Below, piece by piece: positions 51,955 through 63,741 of a DNA stretch of 64,000 bases. Below the pieces are notes generated by a model. The model did not search any database and was not told the origin of the DNA. It saw only the letters and a program-made list of their open reading frames with translations. Source of the stretch: Pseudoips prasinana (Eukaryota; Arthropoda; Insecta; Lepidoptera; Nolidae). Numbering within the stretch: position 1 is the first letter of the stretch; every line of letters starts with the position of its first letter. The stretch spans positions 18,804,001 to 18,868,000 of the forward strand of contig OX621244.1 of the NCBI GenBank assembly GCA_951640165.1. Reading direction: 5' to 3'. The position numbers and the translations under genes were made by a program.

Positions 51955-52539
51955 GAAAAAATTAATCAGCGCAATCGTCAACACGATGTAAGAAAGAAAG
52001 CGGTGATCATGTATTCGAAGGAATAAAAAGAGATGACGTTAAGCTTAACATGACCGTACGTCGCTGGGGCTACAATAAATTAACGATGAAAGTCGTAACA
52101 GCTTGTATAAATACAATCTCTTGTGTGTGATTACTTTGTATTACGGGTGTACAATTTATTGATATAATGAGTGAACTTGTATAATGAATTACTGTTACTT
52201 CTTTGTTGAAAAAATTGTGGAAAGAGGCTGACTGTTTCTTATTGCATAGTACATAATTTAGTAGTAAGAAAATTTTCCATGCAATAACGCTTTTATTGTC
52301 ATTTATTCTAGCGAAATGTCAATAAAAAACCTGAAAATATAGAAGTGATACTCACAAAAGCTAAAAATCAAATAACATTAAGAAAGGCGTAACCGGCGTT
52401 TACCGCTATATTGCCCGGGGCCAGCGATAATATCGTGGGACATTAATCACAAACGGCCATTTGATCCCCGAATAAGCAGAGCTAGGGTAACCAGATAATT
52501 GATATACTACATTTCTTTCTTTTGTAAATACTTACTTAT

Positions 52540-52670
52540 ACAGATAATTACACTTGGGGCAAACAGACATGTTCATGCACATAAATACTTGTCTTGAGTG
52601 AGAATCGAACCCACCACCTGCGGCGTGAAAGGCAAGTATCTACCAACCACGCCAACCCGCCCTGCAATAT
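52540..52670 (-). repeat. tRNA-derived SINE head (and 55024-55154)
   Basis: Minus strand GGCGTGGTTGGTAGATACTT and GGGTTCGATTCTCACTC, then ATTTATGTGCATGAACATGT and AAGTGTAATTATCTG. Present in both tandem units. Confidence 0.75.
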
Positions 52671-53612
52671 ATGCGATATGCTTATCGCGTATGTAGATTG
52701 TACACATAGATACTAAGTATTTGGTACGTTACGTTATTACAGCTACTTACTTACTTATATGAATATAAAGAAAATATTTATGTTAAAATTTCGGTTATGT
52801 TACTTTATCTAATCTTCTTTACATGATCCAATCTTCCGGGAATAAGCCAGTGTTTTCCCTGACATTGAGTAATATTTTGAAGTATTCTTACTCCCTCACA
52901 GGCTGAAATTCGAAATAGAATGTATCGTCCCAAAGCTCAGTACCGTTTCATTCTTTTAACTTTTTAATTACCTAAAAACGTTTTTTTTTGCGTAACAGTA
53001 GAATATAATAAAATACTTATTATGTTACATATGCAAAAAGAATAAATACATTACATCACATAATGTAATTGAGGCATAGTGCTGCCCTAAATTAATAAAC
53101 AGCATGTGATTTCGGTTTTACATTGAAAAACTCCAATAAAAAATTACAAGTTTCATTGAACAAAGATTTATTTTATAATTCGGATCGCAATCCGAACAAA
53201 GTGGCCGCGAGGGAAGCCCGAATGGGTTTCACAATAAAGTTACTTGAAGTACGAAGCTTCATTGTTTTAAAAAATCTATTCCTATTACCATTGAAACCTG
53301 AAAAGTGATAACTGCTGGAATGGTATTGAGGCTTAAAAATAAGTACTTGAATTCTTTTGTTGAAGCGTTTGATTTTAGTCTTTCTTCAGCTCATACCGAG
53401 TCTGAAATGGTAACGGCTAATACAAACGTATAATATAAAATATCAGGTGAACTCTATAAAATAAAAGAACTACTTTTGTATGTAATGGTTTTCAATTTAT
53501 GGACATTGCCACATTGTCAATGAGTTGTTTCTATTTGCACATTTTTTTTAAACTCGAAATAGTTTTTTCTATACCAATTATTATAAAAAGAGGAATACGT
53601 TGTATTTATTTA

Positions 53613-53880
53613 TTTATTTATAGCTGTGCCCCGCGGTTTTACCCGCATTAAACTTTATAAATTATCACACTTCTCCCCCGTAGGTGATAGCGTTATAATA
53701 TGTAGCCTATATGTTGACCCGACCTCTTACTAATATTCATGCAAAATTTAAAGTAAGTCCATGCAGTACTTTTTGAGTTAAGCCCGGACATACATACAGA
53801 CAAACAGACACACAGACAAAAATTCTAAAAATTATATTTTTGGCTTCGATATCGATTGTAGATCACGCCCTAAGTATCCT
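53613..53880 (-). mobile_element. Helitron-like element, 3' hairpin (and 56097-56364)
   Basis: The minus strand ends …TTTATAAAGTTTAATGCGGG, TAAAACCGCGGGGCACAGCT, the Helitron-type 3' stem, then CTAT rather than CTAG. Upstream are GGCTACATATTATAACGC and TGTCCGGGCTTAACTC. It is a different family from the 49-kb copy with a related 3' end. Confidence 0.65.
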
Positions 53881-54090
53881 TTTTTTTAAATATTCAATGT
53901 ACAGTTTTGACTTTCCTACGATTTTATTATATGTATAGATTTACTTTAATTAAAACGGTAGAACACCAATTACAGTAATTAAAGATAATTATTACAATAA
54001 TCAATTAAAATATTAATAAGAAAAAAACATAAACATTGATTTTAACATTGATTTGTATATATCTATATTAGTAAAGTGTTGCTAAAATAC

Positions 54091-54202
54091 TTCTAATATT
54101 ATAAATGCGAAACTTTTTGAGTATGAATGTTTGTTACTCATTCATGCAAAAACTACGGATTGGATGTTGATGTAACTTTGTAGTAATACAACTTATATAA
54201 TA
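54091..54202 (+). mobile_element. Helitron 5' part interrupted by a SINE (and 56575-56686)
   Basis: CTTCTAATATTATAAATGCG, TGAGTATGAATGTTTGTTAC, ACTACGGATTGGATGTTGATG and GTAGTAATACAACTTATATA match the 49-kb Helitron. In unit 2 the Helitron resumes after the SINE at about 56945 as ATATATGCGAATAACACATA, so the SINE landed inside it. Confidence 0.75.
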
Positions 54203-54438
54203 ATAATAATATCAAGGGACAATGACACACAGATCATCCTAGCCCCAAACTACGCAAAGCTTGTACCTACTATGGGTACCAGGCGACGATATCCATACTT
54301 ATATAGATAAATACTTAAATATATAGAAAACATCCATGACTCAGAAAAAAAATATTCGTGCTCATCACACAAATATTTGCACTTACCGGGATTCGAACCC
54401 AGGACCACCAGCTTCGTATGCAGGAGCACTACCAACTA
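54203..54438 (-). repeat. tRNA-derived SINE, truncated at duplication junction
   Basis: Plus strand AATAATAATAATATCAAGGG, TCATCCTAGCCCCAAACTAC, GTACCTACTATGGGTACCAGG, ACTTACCGGGATTCGAACC and GCAGGAGCACTACCAACTA. It is close to the 23.5-kb SINE in opposite orientation. The head is cut by the junction at 54438/54439. Confidence 0.88.
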
Positions 54439-56922
54439 GAAAAAATTAATCAGCGCAATCGTCAACACGATGTAAGAAAGAAAGCGGTGATCATGTATTC
54501 GAAGGAATAAAAAGAGATGACGTTAAGCTTAACATGACCGTACGTCGCTGGGGCTACAATAAATTAACGATGAAAGTCGTAACAGCTTGTATAAATACAA
54601 TCTCTTGTGTGTGATTACTTTGTATTACGGGTGTACAATTTATTGATATAATGAGTGAACTTGTATAATGAATTACTGTTACTTCTTTGTTGAAAAAATT
54701 GTGGAAAGAGGCTGACTGTTTCTTATTGCATAGTACATAATTTAGTAGTAAGAAAATTTTCCATGCAATAACGCTTTTATTGTCATTTATTCTAGCGAAA
54801 TGTCAATAAAAAACCTGAAAATATAGAAGTGATACTCACAAAAGCTAAAAATCAAATAACATTAAGAAAGGCGTAACCGGCGTTTACCGCTATATTGCCC
54901 GGGGCCAGCGATAATATCGTGGGACATTAATCACAAACGGCCATTTGATCCCCGAATAAGCAGAGCTAGGGTAACCAGATAATTGATATACTACATTTCT
55001 TTCTTTTGTAAATACTTACTTATACAGATAATTACACTTGGGGCAAACAGACATGTTCATGCACATAAATACTTGTCTTGAGTGAGAATCGAACCCACCA
55101 CCTGCGGCGTGAAAGGCAAGTATCTACCAACCACGCCAACCCGCCCTGCAATATATGCGATATGCTTATCGCGTATGTAGATTGTACACATAGATACTAA
55201 GTATTTGGTACGTTACGTTATTACAGCTACTTACTTACTTATATGAATATAAAGAAAATATTTATGTTAAAATTTCGGTTATGTTACTTTATCTAATCTT
55301 CTTTACATGATCCAATCTTCCGGGAATAAGCCAGTGTTTTCCCTGACATTGAGTAATATTTTGAAGTATTCTTACTCCCTCACAGGCTGAAATTCGAAAT
55401 AGAATGTATCGTCCCAAAGCTCAGTACCGTTTCATTCTTTTAACTTTTTAATTACCTAAAAACGTTTTTTTTTGCGTAACAGTAGAATATAATAAAATAC
55501 TTATTATGTTACATATGCAAAAAGAATAAATACATTACATCACATAATGTAATTGAGGCATAGTGCTGCCCTAAATTAATAAACAGCATGTGATTTCGGT
55601 TTTACATTGAAAAACTCCAATAAAAAATTACAAGTTTCATTGAACAAAGATTTATTTTATAATTCGGATCGCAATCCGAACAAAGTGGCCGCGAGGGAAG
55701 CCCGAATGGGTTTCACAATAAAGTTACTTGAAGTACGAAGCTTCATTGTTTTAAAAAATCTATTCCTATTACCATTGAAACCTGAAAAGTGATAACTGCT
55801 GGAATGGTATTGAGGCTTAAAAATAAGTACTTGAATTCTTTTGTTGAAGCGTTTGATTTTAGTCTTTCTTCAGCTCATACCGAGTCTGAAATGGTAACGG
55901 CTAATACAAACGTATAATATAAAATATCAGGTGAACTCTATAAAATAAAAGAACTACTTTTGTATGTAATGGTTTTCAATTTATGGACATTGCCACATTG
56001 TCAATGAGTTGTTTCTATTTGCACATTTTTTTTAAACTCGAAATAGTTTTTTCTATACCAATTATTATAAAAAGAGGAATACGTTGTATTTATTTATTTA
56101 TTTATAGCTGTGCCCCGCGGTTTTACCCGCATTAAACTTTATAAATTATCACACTTCTCCCCCGTAGGTGATAGCGTTATAATATGTAGCCTATATGTTG
56201 ACCCGACCTCTTACTAATATTCATGCAAAATTTAAAGTAAGTCCATGCAGTACTTTTTGAGTTAAGCCCGGACATACATACAGACAAACAGACACACAGA
56301 CAAAAATTCTAAAAATTATATTTTTGGCTTCGATATCCATTGTAGATCACGCCCTAAGTATCCTTTTTTTTAAATATTCAATGTACAGTTTTGACTTTCC
56401 TACGATTTTATTATATGTATAGATTTACTTTAATTAAAACGGTAGAACACCAATTACAGTAATTAAAGATAATTATTACAATAATCAATTAAAATATTAA
56501 TAAGAAAAAAACATAAACATTGATTTTAACATTGATTTGTATATATCTATATTAGTAAAGTGTTGCTAAAATACTTCTAATATTATAAATGCGAAACTTT
56601 TTGAGTATGAATGTTTGTTACTCATTCATGCAAAAACTACGGATTGGATGTTGATGTAACTTTGTAGTAATACAACTTATATAATAATAATAATATCAAG
56701 GGACAATGACACACAGATCATCCTAGCCCCAAACTACGCAAAGCTTGTACCTACTATGGGTACCAGGCGACGATATCCATACTTATATAGATAAATACTT
56801 AAATATATAGAAAACATCCATGACTCAGAAAAAAAATATTCGTGCTCATCACACAAATATTTGCACTTACCGGGATTCGAACCCAGGACCACCAGCTTCG
56901 TATGCAGGAGCACTACCAACTA
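54439..56922 (+). repeat. tandem duplication unit 2 (2,484 bp)
   Basis: Second copy. Its right end continues into the native remainder of the SINE (GGCTACGGTGACCGTC), so the SINE is whole here and cut off at the unit junction in copy 1. The junction …ACCAACTA|GAAAAAA… shows at most 1 bp of microhomology. Confidence 0.95.
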
Positions 56923-56940
56923 GGCTACGGTGACCGTCAA
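56687..56940 (-). repeat. tRNA-derived SINE, complete
   Basis: Same SINE as 54203-54438, but continuing through CTAGGCTACGGTGACCGTC, the full tRNA-like head. It is inserted in a Helitron. Confidence 0.88.
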
Positions 56941-57782
56941 TATCGTCATATATGCGAATAACACATATGTTATAATTTATAAAGTTTATTATTGCTTGTA
57001 TTGTATTGTAATTTATGTATCAATAACATACGAAATCTAAAACGTTATGTATCTAAAAAAACATATCGTGTAGAGTATATACATCTCATGATGGAGTAGG
57101 TATTCAGGATAATATGTACTTGTATTGTATGTATTCAATTACAATGTTATATCTACTACTACTAAGCGCTTCCAATATGAATGGCATCACATACTTACCG
57201 TTCACCCTTCCCCGTCCCTGATTCTGGTACAAAATGAGCCCCATTTGTTTTTATTTCACCCAGTCAATTTATTCAACCGATTTTTATTTTCATTCAGTAT
57301 CTTTTTCATCATTTCCGTACATTTTGTATTAAACTGAACAGGAGACATTTAACGTCTGTGGTAAATTCATATCTAAAAATAAATAAAAAAAACAGTGCAT
57401 TAATGAAATACTGGGCATCGATGAGATTTCAGTACTATTTTATTTCTAAGCAAAAATAGATCCTTTGTGGTCGGCTTTGTCGTGATTAATGTTAGTATTT
57501 CCATGTAGTTGTAAGAAAATATATTTAAAGCTTGGGAATTTAAAGTGGGACCGTGCTTTTCTAACCCACGGAAAATCGTCAACCCACCGCACCGCCGCCG
57601 CCGCTGCAAGTTTGGACGCCACTGCCGTCACAGTCAAACCGCCATTGCAATATTAACATACCCGTTTACACCACATTCTCCCGTTCAACATAATACGTGT
57701 GAAATTAATGTCAATCAGTCAGTTGTGCTTCTAAAGCAGCAAAGGAGACCGGGATTTCTGGGCCTGACTGTAATAAGTTGAG
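56941..57782. other. intergenic sequence with a GC-rich block
   Basis: 57555-57610 (CCCACGGAAAATCGTC…CCGCACCGCCGCCGCCGCTG) is much more GC-rich than its surroundings; a decayed repeat is likely. No gene recognised. Confidence 0.35.
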
Positions 57783-58495
57783 ATATAATAATAATAATTA
57801 TAATAAAACATTTATTTCAGATTGTAAATTAATCCATATTTTGTTAGTAAGCGGTCTTATATCCTATTTTAGTAAATATTAATAATCTAAAATTACTATC
57901 AAGCTATTACTTCAGCCATTACTTACACTAAAAATTACTATTACTTTAGCCACCCAGTGGCTTAGTATAGGGCTGTCATACCGCACAGAAAATGTTTTCA
58001 GAATGCTATTGTGACTATTGCGTGTTCTGTGAAGTATCGATGCGACTCTCTTGTGGATGATTGTGTGGAATGCATCTGTATTGGCCTCCGCAAACATTCC
58101 GGACGCACTGCAGCGCCTCGATAGTCCCAACAGCACTCTGAAACCATTATTATATTGAACTCGGAGGGCGTTATAAGCTCGGAGCGTATACCTTGTCCAC
58201 AGGCCACAGGTGTAGAAGGATTGGCAATAGGCTTTGAATAGTGTTATTTTAGCCTCCTTGCTACACCGTGTAAATCTACGGGCCAGCATATTGCTCCTCA
58301 CTGCCAGCGCCCTCCGTTCCCTTTCAATGTCATCATCATCTTTAAGGTCTGAAGTTATAATATGTCCTAGGTACTTAAAGGTGTTAACTCTCTTTAGGGG
58401 TGACCCTTTGAGTAATATTACTGGAACATCTGTAGGATCATATTTTAATCCAGCCTTAAAGATGAGGATCTTTATATGGTTTAAAAGAAGCGTTA
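57783..58495 (-). pseudogene. LINE-3 family C-terminal fragment
   Basis: The minus frame is open from FKAGLKYDPTDVPVILL through RVNTFKYLGHIITSDLKDD, ERERRALAVRSNMLARRF, FKAYCQSFYTCGLWTRY and CSASGMFAEANTDAFHT to NSILKTFSVRYDSPILSHW. It aligns with 47.78-48.28 kb throughout. The 5' truncation leaves only the region after the RT palm. An AT-rich 3' UTR ends in a TTATTATTATATC-type tail near 57783. Confidence 0.85.
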
Positions 58496-59081
58496 TATTT
58501 TTCTATTTCAAATTGGAAATATAAACACCTAATTTACAATCAGGAAAACGAGAAATCTCAAAATATGTTTAAGTTACGAATTAAATTGGTTATTGATTAC
58601 TATAATCGATTAACGTTAATGAGTTCAAGGAATGTAAAATAAAAACTCTTGCACCAGACACCAGATAACCGATTTAATCAGAATAATTATTAAGTATATT
58701 ACAGTTAACATAATGTCAACAGTAAAAAATAACATATCAACAAAATAAATAGAAATCATAATATCGGTTTTCGTTTACAAATCGATTTATTAGTTATATT
58801 TGGCAACTATATTTTTAATCTATGCTGACTGTGACTGGTGACAGATTTTGAATCCTAATCTTTGATCGGTTTCTCGTATCGTTTAATTCGTATGTAATTT
58901 TTTTAATTGTTTTGTTTATATATCCCTCGACAACTGCATTCTCTCTTCGGACTTCTGATATTGCTTAACTTGTACGAACTTTGCTAACAACTGGACACGG
59001 AAAACTATTAAACATCAATTGCACTTAAAAATCAGCTGTTTAGTATAGGTTGGTACATAACCTAGCGTAGTATATGGACAT
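58496..59081. other. intergenic sequence
   Basis: No features recognised. Confidence 0.4.
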
Positions 59082-60082
59082 AGAGACCTAAATGTAATTG
59101 AAACCCACATCCAAGAAGACTTTACAAATATAATCAAATGGGCACATGACAATGGAATCATAGTTAATACACAGAAAACAAAATGTATGCATTTAAGATC
59201 TCCGTATCTTAAAAAAGTTACTCGTTTGCCGCAAATAGTCGGACACAGCTATGAGTGTTGACATAGTGGCTTGTAAGTGTGCAAGTATAGAGGTGGTGGA
59301 CGAATACAGGTACCTGGGTTTATTCATTGACAATCATTTCTCATGGAAAATGCACATAACAAACTTGAGTAACAAACTAAGCCCGGTCCTCGTGAACTTC
59401 CACCATCTTAGTTTTGTTCTGGATAGGGCCACTCTGTATATGGTGTACTATGCTCTAGTAGACTCATTGCTCTCTTATGGACTGGCATGCTACGGTAACA
59501 CATTCAATACCTACTTAAATAAAATTAAAGCCATACAAATCAGGTTTATGAAACTTTTAGTCGATAAAAATACTAAAAAATATTGTAAAAGTAGTGATTA
59601 TGAAGAGTTGTTCTTGAAATGTAAAATGCTGCCGGTTCATGAAGGGGCTATGATGTTGGTAGCGCAAGAGCAATACCGTAAAAATGAGTTTAAAATCATG
59701 TCTGAACACTCTAGACCTCAAAGGAGCAAAAACACAAAACGATATGAAGTGCCCATTTGTAACAATTATTATGGACGAAGGTGTAGACATTTCTTAGTTC
59801 CTACTATATTCAACAGTTTGCCGTCTGATTTAGAGAATAGCTGTGTTACAAAAAAATCATTTATAAAGAAACTGAGATTCCACTTACTAGGTATTGTTAA
59901 CAAGAACCTTAACGATAATTTAAGCATTGTATAAATTATGAATAGTAAGCAAATAATGTTAAATACACTATAAGTTAAAAAAGGGAGCTACATCTGCCAA
60001 CAAACTGCTATGCAGTTTGGCAGAAGTAATTTATAAATTGTAAATTGATGTGTTTATGGAATAAATCATTTTTCATTTTCAT
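59082..60082 (+). pseudogene. LINE ORF2 C-terminal fragment
   Basis: It enters at HIQEDFTNIIKWAHDNGI and NTQKTKCMHLRSPYL, just after the RT catalytic box. One frame disruption near 59255 follows, then a 227-codon frame (59251-59934) with VDEYRYLGLFIDNHFSWKMH, LLSYGLACYGNT and KIKAIQIRFMKLL. The 3' UTR ends GGAATAAATCATTTTTCATT with a (CATTTT)n tail near 60080. The catalytic domain is absent. It is a third CR1/Jockey-group lineage in the window. Confidence 0.82.
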
Positions 60083-60174
60083 TTTATCTATTACTAAATC
60101 TTTTATAACTCTGCTCACAGATTGACAAAATCCATGGATATTTTAGTGATTTACTGATAATTTATAGACCCATT

Positions 60175-60480
60175 CACTATTCATTTCCAAAATAGGGCAC
60201 AGCGTTCATTCGCTCAAAGAGCAGCCCGACTTGGGAAGTACCTCCACCTTATAGAAGGCATACCTTAATAATAACATTAAAAACTTTAATGATGTGTTTC
60301 TTCCTGTGAGTAAGGTTGCCAGAGTTCATCGGGGTGGGAGGAAGGGTCAGCAACACTTGTTTGCTGACTCTTAAAGGCCGGCAACGCATCCGTGATTCTT
60401 CTGGTGTTACGAGTATACATAGGCGGCGGTGGTCATAAGATCAGGTGACCCGCTTGCTCGTTTGTCGCCCTATGACATAA
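60175..60480 (+). repeat. lepidopteran GGCAACGCA...GGCGGCGGT interspersed repeat
   Basis: Contains AAGGCCGGCAACGCATCCGT, TTCTTCTGGTGTTACGAG, ATAGGCGGCGGTGGTCATAA, ATCAGGTGACCCGCTTGCTC and GTTTGTCGCCCTATGACAT. I recognise this tail block as extremely common in moths and butterflies. The upstream part (GCACAGCGTTCATTCGCTC...CCACCTTATAGAAGG) is probably of the same unit. Confidence 0.75.
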
Positions 60481-61179
60481 ATAAAGATACTATTTATAAA
60501 AGTATTAGTAAAATAAATTTGGTACCTATTAATTTGTACACTTCTTTCCCGCTATTGAGTTTAAAATGTTGTATGACACACTTGCGGAAGTTGGCATTTA
60601 CAAATTCGTTACATTGGTAAGCTGTTAGTAAGGTATTAGTGAAAATAACTTATCGCACATGTCTTACAACGATTTTGAACACATTTGCGAGAAAATAGCA
60701 CAATAGGTATAGGTAAAAAAAAACTCTTTTATTAGACTCTTTTTAATCATAAATAACTATTTATACAAAACAACATCCCACACTCATACGATTTAAGAAT
60801 AACAAGGTAACAAATAAATTTTATACATCTTTAGCGAAAATGTTTTGTATGTATTAAATAAAAGCCTAACATTCTCTGTCGTGAACAATAAATTAAATAA
60901 TTAATTTCAACGCTTCGACGAAATTTTATTTCGTTAAGTAGGTGGACCCTTCCTACACAATTTTACACCCAACTGTGGGTGTTTTAATTATGGAATGAGA
61001 TAAATGCTTTGTAACATATTTTAGGGTTGATATATCAAAAGGACAAGTATACTAATGGAAGTATGCTGAGACATCTTAAAGCTCCTAGAGCTGTACTAAT
61101 CTTCGTCATATGCTCTTCTTGTACACGTAGCTATCATCCACGGAGTAAGATGGAAGATAAAAATATTATAAAACTTCAT
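60481..61179. other. intergenic sequence
   Basis: No features recognised. Confidence 0.4.
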
Positions 61180-61255
61180 CATCCTGTCGGGCGAAAGACG
61201 CCCATTGCTGGCCTCCCCCAAGGATCTCCACAATTGCCGGTCGTGGTCTTATAAT
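61180..61255 (-). mobile_element. RTE LINE 3' stub
   Basis: GACGCCCATTGCTGGCCTCC and CCCAAGGATCTCCACAATTG are the reverse complement of the RTE C-terminal block (…RQLWRSLGEA…QQW). No coding continuity. Confidence 0.7.
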
Positions 61256-62544
61256 ACTTATGAGAAATTTATACAAAGTTGAAATACTCCGTAGTAACTG
61301 CCTAGCTTGCTGCATTTATGTCTTTAGAATTAGACTGCAACTTGCCTAGGGGAAGGCGAACAGGATTATCTGTCAGGCACGAGTAATGCCCAACTGAAAT
61401 ACGTGCCCGAGTTAATATTCAGCCGTGCCGAAAACTGACTGGCAATAGGGTATTGAAAATATAATTCACATTCTGTTGTATTCAAGCTCTTGCCTCCAAA
61501 TCCGTATACCTATGGTATCGACTGTATATTTATCCAATAATGGTGTGAAAAATATATAAGTTTGTAATTTCACCAAAGACGATAATAACGAAAAACATAT
61601 GAGATTAGAAAAGTAACGCAATATGACAAGAGTGAGACGGAATCACAACCAAAAATAAAGCAATATAAAATTAGAATACGCGTATTACAATACAGACAAA
61701 TCGCAATACAACTGGAACGTAATACTCAATTAACATTCAACCAAAATCCATGTAGTTTTCAGCTCAATACAATTACGGAACAATCAAATCAAGAATGTTA
61801 TTTTTTATTCATCAAATTAATTGATGGTTTATGTTATGCAAATAAGCTTTTAGCAAGAATTTTTCAAATTTTTCAAAGTTATGAAGTCAGTAGGTATTAA
61901 TGATTATTAGGATTTACTAATGTGAAAACTGTTTCTAGGTTTGTAAGCAATATCTCCTGTGGTTTCTATCAGCTTAATACATTTTATTGTTAACATTAAC
62001 TTATTAATTAACCAATCTTATTTTATTTTATTTGTAATTGTAATTGGATTTTCCTTTGAAATTCATTCATTTGGTAGGTTCCGGTGAAAAAATGAACAAG
62101 TTTAAATCCGTTCATTCTCTTTGCTGCTTCCGTTGTCACCGAAAAGGTAATTAAATAAAATAAAAACCTCAAAGGTATTTCCGTAGGAATATTATTTAAT
62201 AGTGTTCGCAGTTTATACTTTAAAATGTTGCTTTTATTATAGATTTGTATACTCATTTGGCTTTGAAGTCCCCTGACATATTTTCTACCAATATAATATG
62301 TGTAATTATCATACTAAAGGGAACAATACAGACAAAACCCACATGGAAATGCTTAAAATAACCTGTCTGATGCTACAAAAAAACTTTCTGTTTAATGAAC
62401 GGTTGCGTCGCCTAAGGGGCTAACAACACCCATTTTTGTCGTACCATTAGTATCTCGACCGTATAAACGACTACGCAAGTGTTAAAATAGAAGGAACAGA
62501 AACTATCGAAACACGTAAAAACAGAATAAGAATCATCATTTAAT
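61256..62544. other. intergenic sequence
   Basis: About 1.3 kb AT-rich with no recognised features. Confidence 0.4.
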
Positions 62545-62880
62545 GGTCTAAATATAATACATACATACATAGACTCACGCCTGTCTCCCAGAGGGGTAGG
62601 CAGAGACAACGGACTTCCATTTGTCACGATCCTTTATCTTCCGCTTCGATTACTGACATTATATTCTTTAGACATGCTCGCCGGTTTACGGTACGGGTAC
62701 TTCTGACCTGATCTTTCTTATTAAGTACGTCTCCAATTTGATCAGAGAATGTTCTACGAGGTCTTCCCCTTCCGGTTGTACCATTCACACAGGTCAGGTA
62801 TACTTTTTTTGTTAATCTTCTTTCATTCATCCTTTCTAAATGGCCAAACCATCTCAGCATACCTTTTTCATTCTAATACT
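62545..62880 (-). pseudogene. second RTE-like LINE C-terminal fragment
   Basis: Minus frame LRWFGHLERMNERRLTKKVY, then GTTGRGRPRRTFSDQIGDVL and a C-terminal part ending near CLCLPLWETG. The LRWFGHxxRM…GRGRPR order is characteristic of RTE-type LINE C-termini in insects. It is followed by a (TATG)n tail near 62557-62570. It is a different family from the 15-kb RTE. Confidence 0.78.
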
Positions 62881-63741
62881 TAAAAATAATAGTACTGGCA
62901 ACCACAGCATTCGAAATATGTATTATTAAAGTTAAGTAGGTACAATAAATTAATTAAAAACTTGTACAATAGTGTACAGTTATCTAATAATAATCTAAGG
63001 ATTTTGGATTGTTTAATAAAAGTATTAGTTTATGTTTAAAATGAACGTTTATAGCCAAGTAAAAAAAAAAAAGAAACGTGACTTTATAAAACAATCGAAA
63101 TAAATTTTTGAGTACCAAGTGTTTGAACATTGTAAAAATCCATTTTTAAAAAATATAGTTTCTTTTGTTATGACTCTTTTGTTGCCAGGGCCAATGAGTT
63201 TATTGAACAGTGCATTGTATGGAAACACTGTAACAATAAGTATATAGTATTTGCTTTTACTCCAGTTCTAGTTTGCACACAACATGAATAAAACATTGGA
63301 CTTTTAGAGTAGAGTTTAACCCTCTTTGGGTCATTTAAATCCATCACATTGAATAGTGCCCTTTTCATGAAAAAAATTTTTTTGTGCTTCGGATTCCGCG
63401 TTTTTCCCGACTTTGTAATTCTCAGTAAGTAGGTATGTGTATATTAAGTATATGCACTATGGTTATGTCAAAAGTTTACTCGTTGCCATGTGTAAATAAC
63501 ATTTAAAATTTAAATTAATTTTATAATTAAATATTTTAAATAATTATTAGGTAAACTTGATATTTTATTTTCTCTTATTTGTTATCAATAAGATTGGATC
63601 TTTTATTTCTGCCATATTTCAAATATATTTTTCGAATAAAATGAACCATACAAATTGAATGAAAGAACAAATAAGTTAATAAGCATAATACTTATTCTAT
63701 TAATTTTGATATATTAAAAATTGGTAAAAAATTCAATTGTG
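62881..63741. other. intergenic sequence
   Basis: AT-rich, no recognised genes. A 66-codon minus frame at 63168-63368 has no family features. Confidence 0.4.

Larger units (their letters stand above)
51955..54438 (+). repeat. tandem duplication unit 1 (2,484 bp)
   Basis: Each position n matches n+2484. The first matched base is G51955. The unit ends inside a tRNA-derived SINE and runs straight into unit 2. I noticed a single substitution (G53854 against C56338) and no indels. It contains a SINE head (52540-52670), Helitron ends and a SINE. Confidence 0.95.
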
